This document shows, one piece after another, positions 1 to 7,700 of a stretch of DNA of 64,000 nt. A program made the translations under genes and the position numbers. This DNA comes from JBBQNR01 sp963774075 (GTDB lineage: Bacteria; Actinomycetota; Thermoleophilia; Solirubrobacterales; JBBDJG01), in assembly GCA_963774075.1 (NCBI GenBank), contig CAVZDP010000004.1, forward strand, positions 1-64,000, written 5' to 3'. How positions within the stretch are numbered: position 1 is the stretch's first letter; the number at the start of each line of letters is the position of its first letter. Under the pieces are notes generated by a model. That model searched no databases. It saw only the letters and a list, made by a program, of their open reading frames with translations, and was not told the DNA's origin.

Positions 1-190
1 AGCCCACGCAATACAGTCATCCCCGTTTGGTTACTCCGTACTGGGAGGTGGCCCCGAATGCGGGCTGTTTGGGCGGAGGTTGGGCTCGACAGGCCCTTGA
101 CTCTCCACTGAAAAGGGATATGGTCGCCTCGCCACGGTCGCCACAGGCAGAACCAGGCAGGTCCGTTGGAGTTAGCGCGGGGGTCACCGG
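1..190. other. left-edge non-coding stretch
   Basis: No convincing coding region, RNA gene or terminator is visible here. Short frames lack codon bias and family resemblance. It presumably holds the promoter side of the secreted protein that begins at 191. Confidence 0.4.
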
Positions 191-1894
191 ATGGAACCAG
201 TACCGCCAACAGGATTCGCGGTATTGCGGTCACGAGGAGGGATCGTCCGCCCGCTGCTAGCTATCGCCCCGTTTCTGGCGATTCTGTTGCTACTCGCGGC
301 GCAGGCTCACGCCGCCGCGATCACGCCGAATACCATCGTCGACGAGCTCAACTCCGACGGCGACTGCTCGCTGCGTGAGGCGATTCAGGCGGCGAATACG
401 AATGCGGCGGTCGACGCCTGCGCCGCCGGCGAGCCCGTCCCCACCGTCGACGTGATCGGACCAGTTGTGACCGGGACCATCATTCTTACCAGCGGCACCC
501 TCTCCGTCACCGACGACCTGACCATCGATGGACCGGGTGTAGGCAGCCTGACCATTAGCGGCAACAATGCCTCCGCCGTGCTCACCGTTGACGCCGTGAC
601 GGTCAACCTGCATGACCTGACGATTGCCGATGGCTCCACGGGCGCAGGGGGCGGCGGGATTTGGAACCAGGGCACGCTGACCCTCCACAGCAGCAAGGTG
701 AGCGGCAACACGGCGCCGGGTAGCGAGGGCGGCGGCATCCTCAACAGCGGCACCTTGGAACTGAACGACAGCACCGTGAGCGGGAACACTGCAGCGCGGG
801 GAGGCGGGATCGACAGCGAAGGCGGCCAGGTAGCTCTCAAAAACAGCAGCGTGGCCGACAATGCTGCCGATGAGTTCGGGGGCGGCATCTTCGCCGACCT
901 CAGTGCAACGGTGACCCTCAGCAGGAGCACGGTGAGCGGCAATACGGCTACGTTCGCAGGGGGTGGCATCATCAACTCGGGCAGCACGGTGGGGCTCGAC
1001 AACAGCACCGTGAGCGGCAACACAACCCTCCACGACAGCGGCCTCTTCAACGGCGGCGGCGGCATCTTCAACAACAGCGGCCCCTTCGGTGCGCTGACCC
1101 TCAACAACAGCACCGTGAGCAATAACCTGGCGGTCGGGGACGGCGGCGGCATCCGTAATTACGACCCTAGTCAATCGACCACAGCCCCAAAGAACACGAT
1201 CGTCGCCAGTAACAGTGGCAACGACTGTCACGGCACCATCACCTCCGCGGGCCACAACCTTGACAGTGACGACACATGTGGCTTAAGCGCCCCCGGAGAC
1301 CTCCCCGGCACCGACCCCATGCTCGGCTCGCTACAGAACAACGGCGGCCCGACGGAAACTCACCTCCCTCTCACAGGCAGTCCGGTAATCGACGCCGGCA
1401 GCCCCGACTGCCCGCCATCGGCGACCGATCAGCGCGGAATCGCCAGACCCCAAGGCGCCGCCTGCGACATCGGGGCGGTCGAGGTCGTGCTCAACAGCCC
1501 GCCCGACTGCTCATCGGTGTCGGTCAACCCGAAAAAGCTCTGGCCGCCGAACCACAAGCTCCGCCTGGTCGCTCTGGCCGGGGCCACCGACCCCGACCGC
1601 GACGCAGTGACGCTGACGATCACCACCGTCATGCAGGACGAGCCTCTCAACGGCCTCGGCGACGGGGACATCTCGCCCGACGCGCGCGCGACCACCCAGT
1701 CGAACAAGGTTCTCCTACGCGCCGAGCGGAGCGGCCAAGGCGACGGCCGCGTCTACCGCGTTTCCTTCACGGGGTCCGACGCCAAGGGGGGCAACTGCTC
1801 CGGCGTCGTCACGGTCGGCATCCCCAAGAACCTGGGCACGGGCTCGGTACCGATCGATTCGGCCCCGCCGAGCTTCAGCTCGTTTGGACCCTAG
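191..1894 (+). CDS. secreted CSLREA / choice-of-anchor Q beta-helix protein
   Basis: A 567-residue protein probably exported and surface-associated. Residues about 20-42 form a hydrophobic signal segment ending near AHAAA. The motif CSLREA lies at 59-64, the hallmark of the CSLREA N-terminal domain. From about 140 to 330 there are many imperfect repeats built on NSTVSGNTA with glycine-rich GGGI turns, as in right-handed parallel beta-helices of the polymorphic outer-membrane-protein type. Residues about 370-430 (LQNNGGPTETH, SPVIDAG, DQRG, CDIGAVE) match the choice-of-anchor Q module. The last ~130 residues form a separate C-terminal domain beginning near PPDCSSVSVNPKKLWPPNHK, Ig-like in appearance. 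The ligand cannot be read from sequence. The exact start is uncertain because the first ~18 residues before the signal are unusual. Confidence 0.85.
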   Translation: MEPVPPTGFAVLRSRGGIVRPLLAIAPFLAILLLLAAQAHAAAITPNTIVDELNSDGDCSLREAIQAANTNAAVDACAAGEPVPTVDVIGPVVTGTIILTSGTLSVTDDLTIDGPGVGSLTISGNNASAVLTVDAVTVNLHDLTIADGSTGAGGGGIWNQGTLTLHSSKVSGNTAPGSEGGGILNSGTLELNDSTVSGNTAARGGGIDSEGGQVALKNSSVADNAADEFGGGIFADLSATVTLSRSTVSGNTATFAGGGIINSGSTVGLDNSTVSGNTTLHDSGLFNGGGGIFNNSGPFGALTLNNSTVSNNLAVGDGGGIRNYDPSQSTTAPKNTIVASNSGNDCHGTITSAGHNLDSDDTCGLSAPGDLPGTDPMLGSLQNNGGPTETHLPLTGSPVIDAGSPDCPPSATDQRGIARPQGAACDIGAVEVVLNSPPDCSSVSVNPKKLWPPNHKLRLVALAGATDPDRDAVTLTITTVMQDEPLNGLGDGDISPDARATTQSNKVLLRAERSGQGDGRVYRVSFTGSDAKGGNCSGVVTVGIPKNLGTGSVPIDSAPPSFSSFGP

Positions 1895-2164
1895 TCCGAA
1901 ACGGTCCTTCGAGATCGAAAGCCGCCGCGGCGCCGCTCCGCACCTTTCCGAACGCTCAGTGAGCCGGACCCGGGTTCGACGGACCGAGAGCGGACCGCTT
2001 CAGCTCCCCTCCGGTGTACCGATTCCGCATGGAATCGGCCAAAACAAATATTGAATGGGCAAGCTGTCGTACTAGTTCCCGGAGGTTGTCCATGCTGTCG
2101 CAACCACGCGGGAGGGCAGCGGCCTCAGTCTCTTTTTCCCCCAGCAGCGGATAATGCGCGGGCG

Positions 2165-2559
2165 ATGTCGCAGAAGAACGTGGAGATCGTCAAGGCCGCA
2201 ATCAACGCGCTCAACCGCCAGGACTGGGACGCTCTCTTCCAAGACGTCGCTCCAGGCGCCGAGGTGGACTTGTCTCGGGCAGTTGGTCCGATTAGCGGCG
2301 TTTCAAAATTCATCAGTTTCGGCAAACCCTGGAGCAGTTCGCCGAGAACTGGCAGTCCCTTCGGGGCGAGCCTCACGAGTTCATCGAAGCCGGTGACCTC
2401 GTCGTAATGCCATGGACCCTGCACGGCAAGGGACGCGAAGGAATAGAGGTCACGGCTAGTCCCACGTGGGTGTGGACGATCCGCGACGGAGCAGTCCAGG
2501 GGCTGGTCATGTACCAGGCGCGCGAGGACGCCCTCGAAGCCTTGGGTCTCTCGGAGTAG
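2165..2559 (+). pseudogene. NTF2/SnoaL-like protein, frameshifted
   Basis: The ATG at 2165 opens an NTF2-like (SnoaL-type) reading frame starting MSQKNVEIVKAAINALNRQD, typical of small ketosteroid-isomerase-fold proteins. Around 2299-2312 the frame is lost: the original frame runs to a stop at 2407 with nonsense sequence, while the neighbouring frame resumes a perfect family continuation (KIHQFRQTLEQFAENW through IRDGAVQGLVMYQAREDALE) and ends at the TAG at 2557-2559. One base appears to be missing near the codons for GV-KIHQF. It is a decayed gene or a sequencing error. A second related fragment follows 3 bp downstream. Confidence 0.75.
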
Positions 2560-2562
2560 GCG

Positions 2563-2781
2563 ATGTCGCAGCAGAACGTGGAGATCGCGAAGGCTGCAAC
2601 CGACGCCTACAACCGCCGGGACCTCGATGCTTGGTTGGCGCACTTCGATCGGGAAATCGTGTGGTGGGCCATGGCCGACGAGCCCGAGCCGGGTCCCTTT
2701 CAAGGCCATGAAGCCGTTCTGAATGGCACGCCGCCGGCAGTGATGAGGGCTGCCCCGCTTGTCGTGGGACTGGCGGATTAG
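2563..2781 (+). pseudogene. second NTF2/SnoaL-like fragment, truncated
   Basis: A 72-residue frame starting MSQQNVEIAKAATDAYNRRD is clearly paralogous to the N-terminus of the preceding NTF2-like gene and shares its spacing to a GFxGHEA-type motif (PFQGHEAV). After about residue 53 the family pattern stops and a short unrelated tail leads to a stop, so roughly half of the fold is absent. Most likely a tandem duplicate that lost its 3' half. It could still be expressed as a short protein, but a folded NTF2 barrel is unlikely. Confidence 0.55.
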
Positions 2782-2793
2782 GCGAGTCGGGTT

Positions 2794-3513
2794 CTACGAC
2801 GCGGCGTCGCTCTTGGCGTTGCGCTCGTAAAGAGCCTTCGCCGCGCTGAGCACCTGGCTCTTCTTGACCTGTCCAGGCCCACCCCCAGCGTTTACCAGGT
2901 AGAGGCGCGGGCCGATGGTGAACCCGATGCCGTAGGCCTCGAACGGAGGAGGAGCATCTGGCGGCGGTTCCTTCTGCGGGGTTAGCTGTGCGCCTTTCGC
3001 GCCGGGGATTCCCGCGACCGCGAACTCCTTTGCGTCCACGCTGCAAACGCCGAAGCATGGTTGCTTGAGAGCTTCTTTGTGCACGTAGTCGAGCGCCTCG
3101 CGAGCATCGTCGTCGGAGCCGAGCTGGGCAACGTCCATCGTAGCCCCCGGACCCTCGAACGGCTTGCCTTTCACGAACCTCTCGCCGACGCCGGCTTCGA
3201 AGCCCGCGTTCTCGAAGGCGTCGACGGCTTGCGAGAGCGGGGTGGCCTCCGGAATGAAAAGTCCCTCGTGTACGAAGTCGATCGGGTTGTCCCAGTCGAA
3301 CTTGCGCTCGCTCTTGAAGCCTGGGATCTCCGACGCTGGTAACAGCTGATTTCTGAGGCTCGCAGGCGACGTCTTGTCGTCGTCCCCGCCGCAGCCTACG
3401 AGCCCGCCGATGGACAGCACAGCCGCCAGCGCCGTGCCCAGGAGCAGTGCGACACTGGTTGAGCGTCGGCGCCGCTCTCCTGCGGGAACCATTTCTGGAT
3501 GAACCGGTTCCAT
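2794..3513 (-). CDS. putative lipoprotein of unknown function
   Basis: A 239-residue protein with a short basic N-terminus (GERRRRS), a hydrophobic stretch and a lipobox-like LVGC followed by GGDDD, so it is probably a lipoprotein anchored on the outside of the membrane. The mature part (starting near SLRNQLLPASEIPGF) has two cysteines close together (CFGVC), perhaps a disulfide, and looks like the soluble lipoproteins common in Actinomycetota that sense or carry unknown ligands. The start at 3513 is chosen because it leaves a standard signal peptide; a second ATG at 3492 would also work. Neither has a clear Shine-Dalgarno sequence. Function not recognised. Confidence 0.7.
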   Translation of the reverse strand: MEPVHPEMVPAGERRRRSTSVALLLGTALAAVLSIGGLVGCGGDDDKTSPASLRNQLLPASEIPGFKSERKFDWDNPIDFVHEGLFIPEATPLSQAVDAFENAGFEAGVGERFVKGKPFEGPGATMDVAQLGSDDDAREALDYVHKEALKQPCFGVCSVDAKEFAVAGIPGAKGAQLTPQKEPPPDAPPPFEAYGIGFTIGPRLYLVNAGGGPGQVKKSQVLSAAKALYERNAKSDAAS

Positions 3514-3830
3514 TACCCGCGGGAAACTACATGATCGGCTCGTGAATTGAACCCGCGACGGCGCGCCCGCGGCCAACCTTCGTGGCTCTGTCCGGGACGC
3601 GCCTGCTGTCGTAAAGCGCGAACAGCGAAAGCCGTCTCGCACGACCGCACGACCGAACCATCCGAGCCGGGGTGACCTAGTCACGCCCTGACATCCTCAC
3701 CGGAATGGGCCCAACAATGAAAGCGTGGGCAACGCGTCGTATTGGTCGCCGAAATGATCTGAAGCTGTAGCCCTGAAAGCTCAGGAGCCCATCTCGCGCC
3801 ACCGCAGAAGATGAGCCATACTCGCCATCC
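3514..3830. other. intergenic region between divergent genes
   Basis: About 320 bp between the lipoprotein gene (leftward) and the methyltransferase gene (rightward). I see no further gene. A CATACT hexamer at 3817-3822 lies 8 nt before the GTG at 3831 and could be the -10 element of a leaderless methyltransferase transcript. Confidence 0.4.
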
Positions 3831-4604
3831 GTGCGAACCGACAGCTGGGATCCGGCCCAGTACGAGCAGTTCGAACGCGAGCGATCGGCCCCGTTCTTCG
3901 ACCTTCTCGACCTGGTCGAGCCGTGCCCGGGGGGCAGCGTCGTCGATCTGGGTTGCGGCACCGGCGAGCTCACCCGCTCGCTGCACGAGCGGACCGGAGC
4001 GAGCACCACACTCGGGCTCGACTCCTCGCGCGCGATGCTCGAGCGAAGCGCCTCGCATGAGGGCGAAGGCTTGAACTTCGAGCTCGGCGACATTGCCGAG
4101 TGGGCGCCCTCCGAGCCCTTCGACGTCGTGTTCGCGAACGCCGCGCTGCACTGGGTCGACGACCACGCCGCGCTCTTCGCGCGGCTGACATCCACGCTGG
4201 CCCCCGGCGGTCAGCTCGCCGTGCAGGTGCCGGCGAACCACGACCACCCGTCACACCTGGTGGCGGAGCGGGTTGCCGGGGAAGAGCCCTTTCGTGAGGC
4301 CCTCGGCGGCTATGTCCGTCGAACACCCGTGTTGAGGCCAGAGCTCTACGCCGAACTGCTTCACCGCCTCGGCTACGGGTCGCAGCACGTCCGGTTGCAG
4401 GTCTACCTGCACGTCCTACCGGAACCTGAAACCGTGGTCGACTGGGTCAAGGGGACGCTACTGACGGACTATCGGCGGCGGCTACCGGAGAGGGCGTTCG
4501 ACGAATTCCTGGCCCGCTATCGAACACTCCTGATCTCCGAGCTGCCGAGGGAGCGACCCTACCCATTCGCGTTCAAGCGCATCCTGCTCTGGGGCAGGTC
4601 GTAG
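3831..4604 (+). CDS. trans-aconitate methyltransferase-like SAM methyltransferase
   Basis: A 257-residue class I SAM-dependent methyltransferase. Motif I, VVDLGCGTGELT, is at about 37-48; the acidic end of beta-2 is GLDSS; motif II region FDVVFANAALHWV is typical of the trans-aconitate 2-methyltransferase (Tam) group, as is the N-terminal WDPAQYEQFERER and the C-terminal pattern PYPFAFKRILLWG. Tam uses SAM to methyl-esterify trans-aconitate, a by-product that inhibits aconitase. The start is GTG at 3831 with no Shine-Dalgarno but a CATACT hexamer 8 nt upstream. It stands alone. Substrate assignment rests on resemblance only. Confidence 0.8.
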   Translation: MRTDSWDPAQYEQFERERSAPFFDLLDLVEPCPGGSVVDLGCGTGELTRSLHERTGASTTLGLDSSRAMLERSASHEGEGLNFELGDIAEWAPSEPFDVVFANAALHWVDDHAALFARLTSTLAPGGQLAVQVPANHDHPSHLVAERVAGEEPFREALGGYVRRTPVLRPELYAELLHRLGYGSQHVRLQVYLHVLPEPETVVDWVKGTLLTDYRRRLPERAFDEFLARYRTLLISELPRERPYPFAFKRILLWGRS

Positions 4605-4707
4605 CCGCGCCGCCGATGAGTTTCGACGACTGCAAGGGTCTACCTCGATGGACGCGCGAAGCGACATGATCGATCAAGCCGACGAACCTGAAGGAGGACT
4701 AGCCGAG

Positions 4708-5373
4708 ATGGACACGCCGCCGATAGTTTCCAGCCAGGAATGGGACGCCGCGCGCGAGGAGATGCTGCTGAAGGAGAAGGAGTTCACCCATGCCCGCGAC
4801 GCGCTGGCCGCCGAGCGCCGCCGCATGCCGTGGGTGGCCGTAGACAAGAAGTACGAGTTCGACGGGCCCGATGGTAAGGCGAGCCTGCTCGACCTGTTCG
4901 ATGGGCGCCGGCAGCTGATCGCGTACCGCTTTTTCTTCGAGCCCGGTGTGGCCGGTTGGCCCGAGCGTGGCTGTGGCGGCTGCTCCTTCCTCGCCGACCA
5001 GGTCGCCCACCTCGCTCACCTGAACGCGCGCGACACCACTCTCGCGTTCGTGTCGCGCGCCCCGCAGGCGGACATCGAGCGGTGGAAGGCGCGGATGGGG
5101 TGGGAGATACCGTGGTTCACCATCACGGATGACTTCGACGCGGACTTCGGCGTCGACGAGTGGCACGGCACCAACGCCTTCTTCCGCGACGGCGACAGCG
5201 TCTTCCGCACCTACTTCGTCAACAACCGCGGCGACGAGGCGATGGGCAGCACATGGAGCTACCTCGACATCACAGCACTCGGGCGCCAAGAGGAGTGGGA
5301 GGACTCGCCGGAGGGCTATCCCCAGACCCCGCCGTACGGGTGGTGGAACCTGCACGACGAGTACGGGAGCTGA
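4708..5373 (+). CDS. DUF899 thioredoxin-like protein
   Basis: A DUF899-family protein of about 221 residues with a thioredoxin-like fold. Visible hallmarks are ERGCGGCSFLADQV (family CxxC-type site), AFVSRAPQADIERWKARMGW, and the C-terminal GSTWSYLDITALGRQEEWE and PPYGWWNLHDEY. The frame extends upstream to an ATG at 4648, but the ATG at 4708 has a strong Shine-Dalgarno AAGGAGGA (4691-4698) 9 nt ahead and gives the family's usual beginning (MDTPPIVSSQEWDAAREE), so I choose it. The biochemical role of the family is unknown; redox function is an inference from fold and cysteines. Confidence 0.88.
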   Translation: MDTPPIVSSQEWDAAREEMLLKEKEFTHARDALAAERRRMPWVAVDKKYEFDGPDGKASLLDLFDGRRQLIAYRFFFEPGVAGWPERGCGGCSFLADQVAHLAHLNARDTTLAFVSRAPQADIERWKARMGWEIPWFTITDDFDADFGVDEWHGTNAFFRDGDSVFRTYFVNNRGDEAMGSTWSYLDITALGRQEEWEDSPEGYPQTPPYGWWNLHDEYGS

Positions 5374-5413
5374 GCGCCCCTGGCGAACTTCGTAGTGGGA
5401 TACTTGCCGCGGA

Positions 5414-6784
5414 ATGGCACCCCCGAAGCCGGCCTCGGACGTTCCCGGCCCACGGCTTCCGCGTCCGCTTCAGTCCTGGCTCGGCGTGGTCCGGCCATTC
5501 GAGACGAGGCTGGCTATGCGCAAACGCTACGGCGGGGTTTTCCGCTCCAACGATCTGCTCATCGGCCGCATGTTCCACGTCGCCGACCGGGAGCTGGTCG
5601 AGCAAATCTTCAAGTGGAAGCCGGCGCAGTACAGCGTCGGCGAGCCGCGCGCGGTGATGGAACCGGTGACCGGACCGTCGTCACTTCTGCTGCTCGACGG
5701 CGAGCGTCACATGCGCATGCGCAAGTTGATGCTACCGCCGTTTCACGGCGAGGCGATCGCGCGCTACGCCGCCCTCATCGAGGAGATCGCCGATCGCGAG
5801 ATCGACGGCTGGAGTTCCGGCGACAGGATCCGCACGCGGACCGTCGCGCAGACGATCACCATGGAGGTGGTCATCCGAGCGGTTTTCGGCATCACGGACC
5901 CCGCTCGGGTCCTCGAGCTCAGACGGCTGTTGCCGCGTCTTTCTTCGATCAGCCCGCTCCTCGGCCTCGAGATCGTGCGAAAGGACCTCGGTCCGCGCAG
6001 CCCTTGGGGTCGCTTCGTGCGCGATCGGGACCGCGTCGACGCGATGGTCTACGAGGAGATCGAGAGGCGTCGCCACGACGCGGACAGCGGCGCAGGCGAC
6101 GACATCTTGACGCTGCTGCTGTCCGCTCGCGACGAGGACGGAAGCCCACTCACGGCCCAGGAGCTCCGCGACGAGCTGATCACGCTACTGCTCGCCGGAC
6201 ACGAGACGACCGCTTCGTCGATCGGGTGGACGTTCGAGCGCCTGCTGCGAACGCCGCACGCGCTGGAGCGCCTGACCGCCGAAGTGAGGGCGGGTGAGGG
6301 CAGCGACTACGCCGAAGCGGTGATCAAGGAGACGTTGCGCGTGCGGCCAGTCGTGACCGAGGTCTTTCGCGCGCCGACAGAGCCGGTCGAGTTGGGCGGC
6401 TACCTGTTCGAGCCGGGAGCGCAGCTCGCGGCCTCGATCTTCACCGTGCAACAGGACCCGGAGCTGTACCCGCCGGATCCGCACGCCTTCCGCCCGGAGC
6501 GGTTCCTCGAAGGCGCCCCCGAGCCCTACGCCTGGGTCCCGTTCGGCGGGGGCGTGCGCCGCTGCATCGGCGCAGCCTTCGCCCAGCTCGAGATGAAGAT
6601 CGTGATCTCGAAGATCCTGGGCCGCGCTCGGCTACGCGCGCCGCGAGCTCGAAGTGAGAAGGCGCGCTTTCGCGGGGTCACGGTCCTCCCGAGCCGGGGC
6701 GGCGAGGCGGTCGTCGAGAGCGTCGAGCGGCCTCGCGTGCGCGAAGGGGAGAAGCTGGTCAGAGTGAAGCCCGCCGCGCTCTAA
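5414..6784 (+). CDS. cytochrome P450
   Basis: A 456-residue soluble bacterial cytochrome P450, a haem monooxygenase needing an external ferredoxin/reductase. The I-helix oxygen-activation motif AGHETT is at about 261-266, the K-helix ExxR (ETLR) near 305, and the haem-binding loop FGGGVRRCIGAAFAQ carries the axial cysteine at about 384. No transmembrane anchor is present. The N-terminal MEPVTGPSSLLLLDGERHMRMRK region is the usual helix B-C area. No redox partner is encoded nearby, so electrons must come from elsewhere. A GATACT hexamer 9 nt upstream of the ATG suggests a leaderless start. The substrate cannot be predicted. Confidence 0.93.
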   Translation: MAPPKPASDVPGPRLPRPLQSWLGVVRPFETRLAMRKRYGGVFRSNDLLIGRMFHVADRELVEQIFKWKPAQYSVGEPRAVMEPVTGPSSLLLLDGERHMRMRKLMLPPFHGEAIARYAALIEEIADREIDGWSSGDRIRTRTVAQTITMEVVIRAVFGITDPARVLELRRLLPRLSSISPLLGLEIVRKDLGPRSPWGRFVRDRDRVDAMVYEEIERRRHDADSGAGDDILTLLLSARDEDGSPLTAQELRDELITLLLAGHETTASSIGWTFERLLRTPHALERLTAEVRAGEGSDYAEAVIKETLRVRPVVTEVFRAPTEPVELGGYLFEPGAQLAASIFTVQQDPELYPPDPHAFRPERFLEGAPEPYAWVPFGGGVRRCIGAAFAQLEMKIVISKILGRARLRAPRARSEKARFRGVTVLPSRGGEAVVESVERPRVREGEKLVRVKPAAL

Positions 6785-6794
6785 CCTCCATTGC

Positions 6795-7367
6795 ATGAGG
6801 GAGATCCTCGGCCCCCCGCTGCAAGCTGCCGCGATAACCGCATTCATCATTGGGCTCGCCTTGCTGCTCCTCAACCCACCGTCGCTCGCGGGGCTGCGCG
6901 GTCTGCTGGGTGTGCTGGTCGGTGCCGCCGCGTTCGTGCTCGTCGCCGCCTGGGCGACTGTGCTGCTGATCGGCGACGAGATGCCCGAGCCTGAGTTCCG
7001 GCGGCTCGTCGACCGTAGCGAGGCGCTCGCATCGCTACCGCCTCCCGACCACCCGCCGAGTGAGTTCGACGTGCTGGTGATGGAGGCCCTGGACGCCCTG
7101 CCGGAGCAGTTCCGCGAGCTGCTCGAGCGCACGCCGGTGGTCGTCTCCAGCCGCGGTCACGAGCACCGTGCATATGGCCACTACATCGGCGGCACCATCG
7201 CCCGCGACATCTACCCAGATCGCATCGTCATCTACCAGGACACGCTGGAGCGCGACTTCGGCCACGATCCCGAGCTGCTCCGGGCGCAGGTCGAGCGCAC
7301 CGTGCGCCACGAGGTGGGCCACCACCTCGGCTGGGATGAGCGCGGCGTACGGGGCCTCGGCCTCTGA
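6795..7367 (+). CDS. membrane-anchored metallopeptidase-like protein (HExxH)
   Basis: A 190-residue protein with two hydrophobic segments near the N-terminus (about 8-28 and 33-56) and a C-terminal minimal zincin domain. The zinc motif HEVGHHLGWDE at about 172-182 and the upstream LPEQFRELLERTPVVVS pattern match the short zinc metallopeptidase family (former DUF1025) found widely in Actinomycetota. It begins 10 bp after the P450 stop, so the two may be co-transcribed. The membrane part is unusual for this otherwise cytosolic family. The peptide substrate is unknown and proteolysis itself is inferred from the motif. Confidence 0.8.
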   Translation: MREILGPPLQAAAITAFIIGLALLLLNPPSLAGLRGLLGVLVGAAAFVLVAAWATVLLIGDEMPEPEFRRLVDRSEALASLPPPDHPPSEFDVLVMEALDALPEQFRELLERTPVVVSSRGHEHRAYGHYIGGTIARDIYPDRIVIYQDTLERDFGHDPELLRAQVERTVRHEVGHHLGWDERGVRGLGL

Positions 7368-7655
7368 GCGCGGCGGGCGGGCTCGCTTAGGCGCGGGCGC
7401 CAAGACGCGTGGCCAGGAGGGGCCTTACGGGGGTCGCCCGTGTTGTGCGGACCCCCCGCGGTCCCGTGCGGACGCTCTTGAAGATGTGGGACGCTCCGCG
7501 CATGGTGCCCACAGGTCGGGGCCGCCGAAACAATTCGAGGAGCCGTTTTCCGCACAGTGCGGCGAGAGAATTGAATCTGAGCGCCGCGCCGAACGGGTTC
7601 GGCTATTTGGGCAGCACCGGCAAGCGCGAGTCGGCTCCTGTGCGCTCGAGGGCGG
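7368..7655. other. intergenic region
   Basis: Nearly 290 bp between the metallopeptidase gene and a palindromic terminator. No coding or RNA gene is supported; short frames here lack family resemblance. Confidence 0.35.
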
Positions 7656-7685
7656 ACGTGCCCCCGCCGGCCGGCGGGGGCACGT
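7656..7685 (-). terminator. perfect 30-bp palindrome, likely terminator
   Basis: Bases 7656-7685 form a perfect 30-bp GC-rich palindrome (half-site ACGTGCCCCCGCCGG). It lies 15 bp beyond the stop of the leftward penicillin-acylase-family gene. There is no T-run on either strand, so it may work as a non-canonical hairpin terminator or mRNA 3' end stabiliser. Confidence 0.5.
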
Positions 7686-7700
7686 GTACCTCTATCTGCT

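Noticed and set aside
7656..7685. 30-bp palindrome as an attachment or recombination site
   Set aside because: No integrase or direct repeats nearby; position just after a stop codon favours a 3'-end role.
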